Assembly: GCA_033297205.1 (NCBI GenBank)
Contig: MU859080.1
Span: 133,765 to 197,764, forward strand
DNA from: Pseudoneurospora amorphoporcata
Lineage: Eukaryota > Ascomycota > Sordariomycetes > Sordariales > Sordariaceae
DNA length: 64,000 nt
Direction: 5' to 3'
Shown here: in pieces, positions 45,228-56,843 of the stretch
Layout: every line of letters starts with the position of its first letter
Numbering within the stretch: the first letter of the stretch is position 1
Notes under the pieces: model-generated
What the model was told of the DNA's origin: nothing
What the model saw: the letters and a program-made list of their open reading frames with translations, nothing else
The model's database searches: none
Translations under genes and position numbers: made by a program

Positions 45228-45546
45228 TTAAGACGGATGGGAAGACTTTGACTTGATTAGGGGTATAGGTGGATCAGCGACCCCAAACGGACGGGTAATA
45301 GAACATTGGAGGCCGACCTAGTAGCGATAGGCGTGACTTGTAAGGAACATGACATTTGAAGTATGCATTCGCTTTCTTTTTTGCTTTTTGCTGTTGATTA
45401 CCTTATTCAAGGAGGAAGAGGAGGAAATAGCGAATATTCATCATACAACAATGATGCGAGGGGGTTAGTACTGGTTTGTTATTAGAGGAGGAGGAGAACG
45501 CTGATGAGGCTCATCATACCCATTCATCTCCAGTGGTCTGGTCTGG

Positions 45547-45589
45547 TTTTTTTTTTTTTTTCTTTTTTTTTTTTTTTTTCTTCTTCAGC
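45547..45589. repeat. T-rich tract with two C interruptions
   Basis: A run of T interrupted by single C residues, between 'gtctgg' and 'ttcagcagc', in intergenic DNA about 320 nt after the extension ORF. Confidence 0.85.
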
Positions 45590-46794
45590 AGCATATGTAC
45601 CTATGGATTGAACATGGAAGCGAAATGGCAGCTACGTAAGTAGGTAGGAAAGGTTACTGTACAATTCAAAGTAAGAGAAATTTGCTAGCTTTGAGACATT
45701 GAGTTGAGTCTTGATATGCAAGCGTTTAATGTTGGTGGTGGTCAGGCTCAGCCACATTTTGACTATGTACAGTCCAATACTGGTTTGTGCGTTAGCTCGG
45801 TACTTTTAACGGACGGGGACGAGATACATCACAAACCGTCCCAAATCTCAAAGCGTAATGGCTAGACACTAATTGGAAAGGCATTAGTAGATTTTAAAAT
45901 AGTATATACGATAAGATGACGCTTTCGTTATAGAACGAAACGGATTAATCAGATATCAAAAAACTAGGAAGCTTGACCAGTGGTCTCGAACTAACAAACA
46001 AACCAGCATTGGACTGTACTTAAGACCTCGAGCCAACCTCCCTGGGTGTTTTTACATGTAACTGATTCGTTTCGTTCTTTAACCAAGGCGCAATCTTTCT
46101 CCCAGTATGCCATTTGGGAGTTTCAATATGCTATGATGAATATCGATGATGGCTTTCCAATCCGTACCTAGCCATTACATTTTGTCATTGAGAGGTTTGG
46201 GGACAGTTTGGGATCGATGACATGGTAAATTAAACGGAACCCCTAAAACGGAGCAAAAGGCTGGGCAAAAGGGGTCCATAATCCGGTACCCCTGATTGGA
46301 CAGGTGTAACTGAACAGTGCAGGTGGGGACCTAGATTCGGCTCGCATGCCAAGCCCCTTCTCAATCTCGCTGGGACCAAAGCGACCAAAAGGCGAGAAGA
46401 GACCTTCGAGGGAGGAATGGATCCCTGTCCGTCCATGGAAATCTGAATCTGACAGCGACAGGAAGGCAAGCAGGCAGCCCAAGGCACAAGCCAAGCAGCT
46501 GGCGCTGTGCTTCTTGCGGGAACCCCACCGAAGTTGGGTGGTGCTACGCCTTGTTGGATATGCGAGGATGCTAGAGGTTGTCGTGAAAGTGTGTTGGTCG
46601 TGGTCCTGTAGAGTTCCTATTTTCAGCCCGCCCTAGGTAAGCCGGGAGTGTCCCCGTAGCTAGCAGCGGCAGCGGCAGAGAGAGGCTGTCAGCCTGTCAC
46701 GATATGCCAGGTGCCTGATGCCCACTGGGGAGATCGCTGTCAAGCAATGTTGGTTCTTTCGGCCTGTCTGATCCCCGTCGTCGAGTCGAGAACC

Positions 46795-46844
46795 GGGGGG
46801 GGGGGGGGCGGCGGCCAAGGGAGAAAAAAAAAAAAAAAAAAAAA
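46795..46844. repeat. G14 run followed by A21 run
   Basis: Fourteen G at 46795-46808 and twenty-one A at 46824-46844, separated by 'cggcggccaagggag'. A simple-sequence region upstream of the gene at 47475. Confidence 0.9.
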
Positions 46845-47474
46845 GGAGCGAAAAAGGAGGCGGTCGCTCTGGAATTGCAGGGGTTCGCTCAAACATGGCT
46901 CAGGCTGACCTTTTTCCATTTCTCAAACACACGCCGCCGTCCGCTTCCATTCCTCTCCTGCTTATATTCCTGATCCATCCACCCTCCGCATCATCTCCCT
47001 TGCGACTCATTCTAGGAAGGGAAAAAAGACGGCGATAGCTTCACTTTGTTGTATTGTTTTTGTTGTCTTCAGCTCTGTCTCTTGTCTCCACTGAACCTAC
47101 GACATTCTACCTGCAACGTGCCGATCGATCCTGGACCAACGGGCATCACCCAAACACACACTGCACAACCTAGGACGACAAACCAGAGTGCCAGGTCGCC
47201 CATTCAGTCCCTCCAAACTCCTCAACTTCGCACATCCTACTGGGATCACCCAAACCTCGTGTTTCGGGCGCACAACAGGTACCCGCTGCAAACATTCACA
47301 AAATCATCCAGGAACAGGAAAGCCGACCTGAAGATCCCGCCCTGTGCATTCCAGTCGCCATTCAGCTCCACCGCTACTGCCCATTCCGACAAGCAAGCAA
47401 GCCACGGCTCGATCCGACCCGACTGACGACCGCCCGCCAAGTCGACCAGCCTGACGGGACGGACAGAAAAAAAG

Positions 47475-48683
47475 ATGGCGTCGACGAAACACTCGTCCCT
47501 CGCCGCCTTGGCTTCCCTCTCCCTCCTCCTCTTCTCACCGGTTTCTGCCTCTGAGGTTCCCGGTCTAGAATGTCTGCGCACCCGCAGCCACGAGCTGGCC
47601 GCCATCGCCGCCTGCGGTGACGAGGGCGCCCTCAACCACTACTTCTCCACCTTTCCCACCGACCTGTCGACCGGCGACGCCAAATTCCTCAAGACTCTGA
47701 CAAAGTGCTACATCGATTCCGGCTGCAACGAGGAGGAAACGCCCGGCCAGATCGTCGCGGCCGCCAAGCGCTGCTCCGCGCCCGCCCCCCACGAGCATCA
47801 TCAGCTGGGCCAACGCTCCCTCAACGAGAAGGATGCCTTTTACAACCACCGCCTGCGCATTCCCGTTGTCCCCGCCCAGCCAGTCGCCGTCGCCCGCGCC
47901 GCCGTCACCCCGGCCCCGTTCGACCCCGATGTCGTCTTGATGATGTCCAAGATCACCGCCGCGCCCATCCTGCCCCGCGCCGATGAAACGGCCGAGACCC
48001 GCCCCGTCGCCGGCACCGAGCGGCCCAAGTCGCCCCTCGTCTGCCTGACCAAGTCCGACAAGGAAGTTCAGTCCTGCCCCATCCAGTCCACGGGCACCTC
48101 CTCTGGCAAGAAACTCCCCTGCTTCCCGACCTCGGTCCCCGTCGACGTGTGCGTTGAGGGCCTGATCTGCCGCAATGAGAACGGCCAAGGCATCAGCTGC
48201 ATGTACAAACAGAGCGGTCTCGACACGGCCGGCATTGTCATGGCCATCTACTTCGCCGCCACCATCGCCCTGTCCATCTGTGGGTTGTGCTTTTTCTGCT
48301 GCCGCGAGCGCCGTACGATAAAGAAGCTCGAGCGCGCGGCCGAGGCGGCCAAGATTGCTAAGGAGGCCAAGACCAGCGCCATGGTCGCTAACAAGCGCGC
48401 TGCTGCCGCCCCCGCAAGCGACCAGCACCAGCAGGAGCAGGAACACATGCTGGAGCAGCCGCTTATGGGTGGGAACACGGGTTATATGGGCGGTAGTGGG
48501 TATCAGGGTGTCCCGCTGAACAATGAGTATGACGATGTGCCCGCCCCGCCGCCGCATATGGCTGGTAATACTGGGTATGGAGGCGCGGCGGGCGTTAGGG
48601 GGGGTTCGGGAAGCGGAAGCCCGACGAGTGGTGCGCCGAATCCCTTCTCGGATCATAATGAGGGACACCCTGCTTTGAGGTAA
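47475..48683 (+). CDS. Cys-rich secretory-pathway protein with one membrane span, 402 aa
   Basis: The ATG at 47475 starts a clear signal peptide (hydrophobic 'LAALASLSLLLFSPVSA', cleavage near residue 25). The ectodomain begins 'PGLECLRTRSHELAAIAACG' and has about ten Cys in two clusters ('KCYIDSGCNEEETPG' and 'VCLTKSDKEVQSCP'). One transmembrane helix lies at about residues 253-277 ('AGIVMAIYFAATIALSICGL'), followed by Cys/Arg (FFCCRERR), a basic/Ala-rich helix and a Gly/Pro-rich cytoplasmic tail. A type I surface protein is likely. The first Cys cluster is faintly like CFEM spacing but does not complete the eight-Cys pattern. No intron is needed. Function unknown. Confidence 0.8.
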   Translation: MASTKHSSLAALASLSLLLFSPVSASEVPGLECLRTRSHELAAIAACGDEGALNHYFSTFPTDLSTGDAKFLKTLTKCYIDSGCNEEETPGQIVAAAKRCSAPAPHEHHQLGQRSLNEKDAFYNHRLRIPVVPAQPVAVARAAVTPAPFDPDVVLMMSKITAAPILPRADETAETRPVAGTERPKSPLVCLTKSDKEVQSCPIQSTGTSSGKKLPCFPTSVPVDVCVEGLICRNENGQGISCMYKQSGLDTAGIVMAIYFAATIALSICGLCFFCCRERRTIKKLERAAEAAKIAKEAKTSAMVANKRAAAAPASDQHQQEQEHMLEQPLMGGNTGYMGGSGYQGVPLNNEYDDVPAPPPHMAGNTGYGGAAGVRGGSGSGSPTSGAPNPFSDHNEGHPALR

Positions 48684-50328
48684 TTTGGTAATTCATTTGG
48701 AGGTTGTTGTGAGAGTTGGGGTGGTAGTAGTTGTTGGATGAAATCAGATGGATGTTTTGGTCATCTGTTGTTGGTTCGTTGGGGAGGGATAGGGTGCTGT
48801 AATTGATTGGTCTACTGTTGATGTCGGTGTCGGAATCGACGAGAGGGGGTGGGTGATGGGGGTACAGAGGCTCTATCGTTGGCGGTGGCTGGTTAGTGAA
48901 TGCATTTGTCTTGCGTAGATAGATGGATAAACAGCGGATGGGATGGTCGGATGGCGGTGGAGTTTATCAAGTCCGGCGGACTTTTCGGCTTTCTTAAAGG
49001 ACCGTCGCCCGCTGGGCGGAAGCATGGGCTGCTATCCAGTCTCGTTAAAATCCTCATTCGTCATTCTAGCGTGTTGGAAACTCCATGATCACGAAGAGCC
49101 TCAGTTATGGTGCGATTCTCGGCGAATGTGTTTTGTGGCGCCGCTTTGGGGTGCAAACCTGTTCCTGATAGAGGCAGTTGCAAATGTTCCGGTGATCTAT
49201 GGTAGCGTGTTCGTTCATTCAGGCAAGCCAGGTTCCTGGCCGCTGGGAAGTTTGGCCAACTCTCGTTCTTCATAGTACCTAGTCCGCCGAGGCTTGTGTC
49301 GGGATTCGAATATCAGGTGGTTCGTCGGTAACGATTCCATGCATCAAGGTTGGCTAACCGCATACAGAACCTCCATGCCTGGACTGCAGATTGCATTGCA
49401 TCCATTCTTCCGCCTTTTTAGGAGTATAGTACCTGCTCAGTTGCCCCACGGTCTGCGAAGCAGTGCCACACCGGTCGAGTTCGGCAACGTCACCGGCTCG
49501 GGCGTGGAATGCCGACATGAGCACCGTGACAGTACACGGCTTCTGGTGAACCGGATCTGCGTAACTTGGGAGCACCTAAACCGACTCTCAGTTTTTTGAT
49601 TGGAAGACGAAACTCAAATATGCAATAAGGAAATACCATCTGCCCGTCCTTTAGTCTATTCGTTGCAGCCCCAAGAATTTTGATGCATCGCATCCGTGAC
49701 TGACCAACGATGTGCAGTTTAAAACGTCAGCAAATAACATGTCTTGGGGAAGGAAGCAAGTATGAAACCTGGAACATTATATGTGAATCAAGAGCTGTTG
49801 ATTCTGCTACGAAATTTGGAGTTTGTTTGGTGTAGATATCGACGAGTGTCCGTGGTGGTTTTCAACGACGTTCAAGTTGTTGTGGGTCATGATCGTTTGG
49901 GAGGAGGAAAGGGGTACATACAACCTGTTGGAGGCACCTGCACCTGGGTGCCATTCACCTATACCACACGGCCTCATTTAGCCCTCCAGACCTCTCCACA
50001 CATTCTTTCCCTTTAGCAACTCAATACAAGCATCAATAATCGCTTCATCGTTGCCTTGTGTGTCGCACACAACCCACGACAATTCAAAAGATGTCCACAA
50101 AACGACAAGAGATGATCAATTTCAACAACTTTTACGGGATCAAGAGGTTTTGGTGCCCGAAAGGCGTTTTCTTGTTATTTTCTCAAAGGAAGTCTCAGTC
50201 TGCTAAACCGCCAGTTACACTAGTCCACCGTTCCGTCCCCCCTGAGCCTCCCTACCACTTGATTGCGACCTCACCCTGCTTCCCAATGTCGAAACTCCCC
50301 TTCCACCTTCCATCTCCGCAAAAGCCAC

Positions 50329-50355
50329 AAAAAAAAAAAAAAAAAAAAAAAAAAA
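50329..50355. repeat. A homopolymer, 27 nt
   Basis: Pure A run after 'aaagccac', 46 nt from the end of the doubtful minus-strand ORF. Confidence 0.9.
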
Positions 50356-50400
50356 CTACTCATCGTCAAAACCCCCTCATCAAGCTCTCTCTCAAGTGCC

Positions 50401-50736
50401 TTAGGCCAAAGTAAAAGCACTAGGCCCCGTATAAGCAGCACTCCTAGCCGCGCCCGTAGTCACCCAATCCGACGAGTACGGAGAGAAATAATCCAAGTTG
50501 TTGGTTGCTGTACTGGATGATGAGATGTTTCGTTCTTGTCGAGCAGAGATAGCCGGCTTCTTATACTTTTTTCTCGAGATCGTCTCTTCTTGATATGCCC
50601 CTTTCCTTGGCCTCTGGCTCTCTATTTTGAATATGGTTGCGCTAGTGATGGTGTGGATGCCGTCACCGTTGTCGTCGACCTCCAACTCGTGCTGAAGGCA
50701 CTCATGATGTTGGACTTGTACGTAATGAGGTGACAT
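50401..50736 (-). CDS. Doubtful small ORF, 111 aa
   Basis: Real ATG (50736) to TAA (50403-50401). The sequence has protein-like features: an acidic start ('HELEVDDNGDGIHTIT'), a basic middle ('SRKKYKKPAISARQER') and a Tyr/Ser/Ala-rich end ('YFSPYSSDWVTTGAARSAAY'). No family recognised and no introns needed. It could be a small gene, the last exon of a longer gene with upstream exons not identified, or chance. Confidence 0.3.
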   Translation of the reverse strand: MSPHYVQVQHHECLQHELEVDDNGDGIHTITSATIFKIESQRPRKGAYQEETISRKKYKKPAISARQERNISSSSTATNNLDYFSPYSSDWVTTGAARSAAYTGPSAFTLA

Positions 50737-53700
50737 AACGTCTTGTGAAAATCAATGTTGTGAGATGAAGTCGTTCATCACATCACAGCCTTGGCCTTTC
50801 ATAGTGAATCCTTTTCAGAATAATCATTCGCTCGTGGCTGAGGTTTGTGCTACCGAGAATTTTCAGTGTTTGGTTGACTATCATGATTTGACGCCTCCTG
50901 GGGCGACGATGTTCTTCTTAGCAGAATGAGTCCGTATGCAGTGGAAGCCTTGTGGGGGTGTCGCTCTTTTAGGTAGTTCGTGCGAGCTACTACGCCTCTC
51001 GACGTGACGAGGACGTTCACGATGTCTAAGAACAAGTTTGTGCTTTGGAACAGGAGTTATGGGCTTTGAGCTCGGACTTGAGTTCTCATGAGATCAATAC
51101 TATGCAATCCCTTGGGCTAATTGAGGTGTATCCGCCCTTCTCCGTGATGATTATGGCTTCGGGGATCTGGAAACATAGGTGTGAGAGTTGTGGATGGAGT
51201 TGGCCCTGGAAACCTCCGCTAGAAAATTGTTGAAATACGGTGGTCTATCGATGTCGGCCGGTTTCCGTTGGATAACCCGTCGTTCGGTATCCTCGAGACT
51301 GGTGCACAGCGTTCCCGCAAAAATGCCAAGCCCAACCCGCGGATCTGTTGGTTATGAGACGAGGTTGTCTTCGTCGCGAGTTTACCCCAGTTTCTTCAAT
51401 GTCTGGTACCGAAAAGACGTTAGCTTACCCCAGACCACGCTACAACGTTTTGGGATCAAATGGTCCGAGGAGGCTGATGCTCGGATTCTGCCTTCCCACT
51501 GAACATTGTGGGGGTATCCAGAGTGGGACATACGAACACGGAAAGGAGAAGTCAGTAGTAGTTCCAGACCTTTTTTCGACTTCGTAACATCCATCACAAA
51601 CAGTCACCGTCGACGGGGAAAAGCCCGGTGGTGATTTGTGCTTACTTGCCCCAGGCTCCCGCGGGAATGTCTGTCTTGGTCCTGACGGCAATGTTGTTCG
51701 TGGGGTCTGGATATGCCTTCTTTTGAAAAGAATTGCTGGAGTTCTGACGTATCATTTCACCCGGTCTCTTGGCTCACCATTCTATTGCCCGCTTTATACA
51801 TCCGAATCTGGCAGGTTTCTTGCCTACGGCGATTGGAACCTGTTAGCGCCCATTTCTCCTCGAGGCCGTTTCGGATGTGACGAACTTAATTAATGAATCC
51901 TTCAACATCGGCGTTCACTCATATTAGCTCAGTTTTCCCATTTTGGTTCAAACAGAAAAAGGGAAGATATGTAAATACTGGTAGGGAGGGCAAGAAGGAT
52001 CTGCCCCGTCACTGCTCTGTGCAAACTCTGTGCGTCGCGAAAGAAAATTATGCCTAGCTTAGGAGTTCCTTCCTCTTCGTTCGGACAACCTAACTTACCG
52101 AGATATCGCTTTTGGAACAGGTTCGAGCCTTCCTGGTTTCCCATTCAGAATTTTCGGAGGCAGGAGGGGATCGCCCAATCCAGAACTCATGGCACGTTCC
52201 TTCAAACTTCTGCATCGCCTTGTGAGCACTCAGCTCATAGCCATGTTCTCTGCTTCCAGGCTTCGTAACTCCCCTTTCAAATTTTCTCATGCATATCTTC
52301 GCCCTAATGAAACTTGAAGGAGCGGTAGTTCGCATTGTTTTTCTGATGTTCTTTTCCACCTGCTTGCGAGTCACTTGAACCGCCCCGTCGAGCCGGAGCC
52401 GAGGCCGCGAACCTTGTATTGACCACTGCATGAAGGAGTGCCATCAGGAACGCATGGTTTCCGGTTACCTCGACAGCCTCTGATGCGATTCTTGTTTGCA
52501 TTGGCCGCGGATCTGCCTGTAGTCACTATCAAGAGCATACATTGATGGACAGTCCGTTGTGTCATGCATTACGACAGGCTGGGCCTCGGGTAGACCACAT
52601 AGGTATGCCGTGAGGCCAACGATGTCTACGGCGGTAATGTGCATCGGACATGCGCATCTCGGAGAGCAACACCTTGCACCGACTGTAGGTGTGAATGCAT
52701 ATATGCAGGGGTGAATATATAGTAAATATATAAAACGCCTCAGCATACAACGCATCCATCGGAGAAAAAGAAAACTTGGAAAGAGGGAAAAGGAAACCAG
52801 AAACCTGGGACAACGGAAGAGAAAAGACTGTGTCAGGCAACAAGCTTTCAGGATCACGATTTCAAAAAACATCGCATCGGACGTATAATTAACAGAATGA
52901 GCGTGGCTAGAGTACTGCATATTTGCATGGCTTGTGCATATACCTGACCCAGCTACCGAGCCCCTGACTTTTGCCCAGCTCTCATCCACGAGTATATAAT
53001 CCCTTCCCCATTTCCAAAACTTGACCTTCCTTTGATTCCTCCAACCCTTCAACCTCAAACAACATCCTTCCCAGCATCCGGAAAGACAACTCACTTAGTC
53101 GTCGGTAGGCATTTGCAACCTTCAAACCATGAGAAACAATCTCAAGCGGAATCTTCTTACCATACGACAAGGTATCAACGATTAACGAGCTGTCCGTCAT
53201 CACTCGACCAAATCAGGGACACCCATCGACTCCGAATCCACCCCCACCGATCAGCAACCACCAGGCGGCACCCATCCCCTCCTGAGCTGACGTTACCTTG
53301 ACAAGTAACCGTGGCGATGAAGGATAACATCAGACAAATTTTCTCCCGACACAGCCGATCCGACACTCCCCCTGGGAGTAGAGCCAACTACCAAACATCA
53401 CTAACATTGGCTCACGTTGAGAGACGAACAGAGCGCAATGCCTCCTAAACATCCGGTGCATCACTGGTGAGTCCAGCCCCCAATATATCTTGTGCTAAGA
53501 TGGCTTAGGTATCGGTCGGCATCTTTGTTGGTGGCCTCCAGCAAGGCAGTTAATCTGCCCAACGCACTCTCTTGCAAAGCGAAAAGCATAGCAGGCCAGT
53601 TACATTGCAAGATAGCTCAAGATCAAGTACTACCCGACGCCCACTTCCGGATGTTTGTCTTGAGTTGTAGTACCGTTATAACTGAAAATTTGTCAACAGA

Positions 53701-54151
53701 CATTATCCTTGTCCCGAGTGGCCTGCTCTGCTTGACAGTGCCACCTGTCTGCTATTCAGGGAGGGATTGGGCAGTTACAGCCTTCTGCGAAAGTCCACCG
53801 AAAACAAGATGCCGCAATGTCTCGGGGGATTCGGGCTCTCGCTTGAGCTAGATGGAGTCCCTGGACGAGACGAACGGGTTACGTACCCGCCTGCTCTTAT
53901 CACATGAGCGACGAGCGGCACACGCAACGATGGATATTCCTGAGCGCAGTCAACTTAGCTACTCGCTCGTGTGACAAGCAGGATGGTGGTATCGGTAGCA
54001 TCGAAAACATTCCGAACCCCGTGATGAATCACTCCAGAAGTGACACAGCAACTCTGCACAACCGAGCTTTCGAATCTCACGAGATGTCCACGATAGCCGC
54101 GTCCATGCCTTCACACTCTTCCCGGACTGCTGGGTGCCGACTGCTAACGAA

Positions 54152-54685
54152 ATGCCGTTGAAAATGCGCAGCCCGCAGTGCAGGGCCGTGGGCGATCTAA
54201 GCTGCCTTAGAAAGGGACACTGGAAGCCCTGCGAGGTACACGGCCAAAATGGTCATCATGGGGTGTATCACCCCTGCGTGAAATGTGCAAACGAGAAAAA
54301 ACGCCAGGAGGCCGAGGAAAGGGCACGACTTCAGAAGCAGCAGGAGGCGAAGGCGGAGCTCCAGAGAAAAGAAGCTGAACAAAAGAAAAGGGCCGAGGAA
54401 GCGGCGGCGGAGGCCGAGAGGGAAAAGGCCCACCAACAGAAACTGCAGCTTATCCAGGAAACCGAAGCTCTAAAACGACGTATAACGGAGGAACGGTTGG
54501 AAAAACAGCGCCAGGAGGAAGAGGCGTTGAAGCGGAAGCAGGAAGATGGGGAGGAAAGCAGAAGGGTCTTGGAAGGAGAATTGCCTTATTACCACGACTC
54601 AGACAGGAAAAAACAAAAGAGCGAAAAAAGGAAACTCCGAAGGCGATCGAAAAAACAATCCCCTCAGGGTTCAGACACGACCTAA
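54152..54685 (+). CDS. Coiled-coil protein with Cys/His-rich N-terminus, 177 aa
   Basis: First in-frame ATG at 54152 (another at 54164), stop TAA 54683-54685. The N-terminal ~55 residues hold a Cys/His cluster that could bind zinc ('PQCRAVGDLSCLRKGHWKPC', then 'HGQNGHHGVYHPCVKCANE', ending in CxxC). Residues ~55-145 are a long Glu/Lys/Gln/Arg coiled coil with heptad-like patterns, and the C-terminus is a basic 'RKKQKSEKRKLRRRSKKQ' tail, a possible nuclear signal. I recognise no family. An upstream exon cannot be excluded since the frame is open a little further. Confidence 0.6.
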   Translation: MPLKMRSPQCRAVGDLSCLRKGHWKPCEVHGQNGHHGVYHPCVKCANEKKRQEAEERARLQKQQEAKAELQRKEAEQKKRAEEAAAEAEREKAHQQKLQLIQETEALKRRITEERLEKQRQEEEALKRKQEDGEESRRVLEGELPYYHDSDRKKQKSEKRKLRRRSKKQSPQGSDTT

Positions 54686-55345
54686 CTGGTTGAGGGGGCC
54701 GAAGAGACCCCTTGGCCGAGAGTCTGCTTCTCCCTTTGCCACAGCTGAGCGTCTCCTTCTCCTCGCCAAGGGAGCCGATACCAACAGCCGCTGCCGCCGC
54801 CGCCGCCGCCCCCGACTACATGGCGAACAGCTCCGACGGAAGCAACGGTCGCTTGACACCATCCACGGAAGGCAACACTTCATCGGGCGACAACACTCCC
54901 CCGGACGTGATAGGAAGCCCGCCGCTCTTTTACTTTCTTTCCTTGCCCTTTCTTCATCTCTTTTTTTCCTTTTTTTTTTTTTTTTTGCGTTCTTGTTGTT
55001 GGGTTTTTCTTTTTCTCCCCAGTCATCACGATTTCCTTTGTCAATGAACCATTCACCCTCTTTCTTGGCCCCTTCTCTTTTCAAACTCTCCTTCTTCTCC
55101 CGTGCCCCCTTCTCCTTGAACAGGTAAGGAAAGCCAACAGATTTATACTGTCATTCCTTACAGGTTTCCTTTGATAACAAGAACTATTTGTTTAGTCCTC
55201 CATATTTCACCTCCCCTCCTCGCCTTTCTCGTGGACAAGAGAAGAAACACAGAACTGAGGTGGAACATGAGGACGGGGAGGACAAGGACCGAGAATATTC
55301 CATGTTTTCGGTTTGTTTTTCCCTCGGATGTTGGCGGGCACAGAA

Positions 55346-55385
55346 CAGAGACCTTTTCTCCCACTGGGTTTTTACCGGCCTGTGT
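55346..55385 (+). repeat. 40-bp direct repeat, copy 1
   Basis: Begins 'cagagaccttttctcccact' and ends 'ttaccggcctgtgt'; identical to 55975-56014. Confidence 0.93.
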
Positions 55386-55974
55386 GTGCCCTGCCAACAA
55401 GATGGGTGTAGTAGCGGTGACCGCCTTAATATCTCCCACGCAACACTAGGACATCCTCTTGTAAGGAAGAAGACAATACCACCAATGCCCCCATCTATAT
55501 ACGTCAGAGCTATGCTCGATAAACGAAAATGATCCGAAACCAAACTGATCAACACAACGCCCAACAGTACACACCAGGGCTACGAAGAACACACGAGGTC
55601 CGAAACGAACTGACTATGTAGGTACCATCACCACCACTACCACCGCCGCCGCCGCCACCACCGCCACGCCCAACAATACACCCAAGGGCTAGAATTCAAT
55701 CAATAAACGGAATTCGGTTTTGTTTTATTCATGTTTCTTTCCCCATATTATTCCCTTTTTTTTCTTCTTTTTTTCCTCCTTCGTTTTTCCTTTTTCTCTG
55801 CTTGGCAAACGAAAAAAAAGTCACGGAAACCGACTCTATGGTGGTAGGATGTGAATCATGCCTGCAGTATGTAAGCCTCTTCCTGCAACATTGCATGTAT
55901 ACATACCCCTCTGACCATCCGGCTTATACATTCTTAGGGATTAGAAAGCTTTTCTGGGATTTTGACGGGGGGCA

Positions 55975-56014
55975 CAGAGACCTTTTCTCCCACTGGGTTT
56001 TTACCGGCCTGTGT
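55975..56014 (+). repeat. 40-bp direct repeat, copy 2
   Basis: Identical to 55346-55385, 629 nt apart. Similarity continues in fragments downstream: 'caatacaagtcagggctaga' at 56024 against 'caatacacccaagggctaga' at 55674, and 'atgtgaattatgcatgtag' at 56113 against 'atgtgaatcatgcctgcag' at 55849. Confidence 0.93.
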
Positions 56015-56843
56015 CCCTGCCCATCAATACAAGTCAGGGCTAGAATTAATAAAGGAGAGCTGTTGGTGTTTGTTTCTTAACAAGAAGTCCCTGAAACTGA
56101 CCGGCTGTTTAAATGTGAATTATGCATGTAGCTTTTACTAGGCAGTTAGAAAGGTCAAGTGACTCTGTTTCCATGTCATCTAAATATCCGTTTCGGTTGA
56201 CCACAGTCAGCTTAGGTTTGGTAGTGAGGCTAGTTAACGATGATGTGTTTGGGAAAATCGGGTAAGTGTGAGGTGGTGTCGTTCTAGTATAAAAAGACGA
56301 GCAATCGATCACGTATGTACCGTAGTGCGCTTGCGATGATCTTTAGAGGACAATGAAGCGCCAAAAATAAGAACTGACGTCCTTAACGCAGTGCCAGGAA
56401 GATAACTTCAATAAGATTGAGGCAAGTCACGGATTACAAAACCCGGGTGGATACGCTGGGAAGATTGAGAAAGTTTGGAAAATTAAAATTAAAACCGATC
56501 AACAGCCGAGACGAATCGGTCAAGTAAAGACAGAGTGCTTGCTCTTTCCATCAGTAAAGGTTTCCACTGCTGATAATTCATCGGCTCCTCGAAGTGTAGC
56601 AAAACACAACCACCATGGGTCTTGGAATCCACTTACGCAGTAACAGCTAGGTAGACCCGATAGGAAACGGAGCAACAAGGACATAGGCAGGCCGGGGAGA
56701 AAGAGAAAACCCTTGACCTAATCAACTGTCCTCTGTATTACTAAAAAGGCCCTGTTCGTCCTAGGCCGGCTCCAGACACGCTTTGTAGGGAGGTATCTTT
56801 TTTCCCAACTTTTTCTCCGCCATGGGTCAGACAGACTCCATGC

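Larger units (their letters stand above)
45228..47474. other. 2.2-kb intergenic region
   Basis: Downstream of the nst1 unit and upstream of the Cys-rich membrane protein gene. Holds an almost pure T tract and a G-run/A-run pair listed separately. The ~500 nt before 47475 is the expected promoter and leader. No gene recognised. Confidence 0.5.
48684..54151. other. 5.5-kb gene-poor region
   Basis: Apart from the doubtful ORF at 50401-50736 and a 27-nt A run, I see only short overlapping ORFs in all frames without family features. No transposon ORF, RNA gene or obvious tandem repeat. Confidence 0.45.
54686..56843. other. 2.2-kb region downstream of the coiled-coil gene with duplicated segments
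   Basis: Contains a GCCGCC-rich stretch near 54795, T-rich tracts near 54960-55010, a CCACCACCGCC microsatellite near 55630-55670, and the duplicated segments listed separately. No protein-coding gene recognised. Confidence 0.5.

Noticed and set aside
47565..48668. 367-codon ORF on the minus strand
   Set aside because: Antisense of the Cys-rich membrane protein gene, whose sense frame has a signal peptide and membrane span.
52465..53094. 209-codon ORF on the minus strand
   Set aside because: Composition looks random, with Phe/Leu runs from T-rich DNA; no family features.
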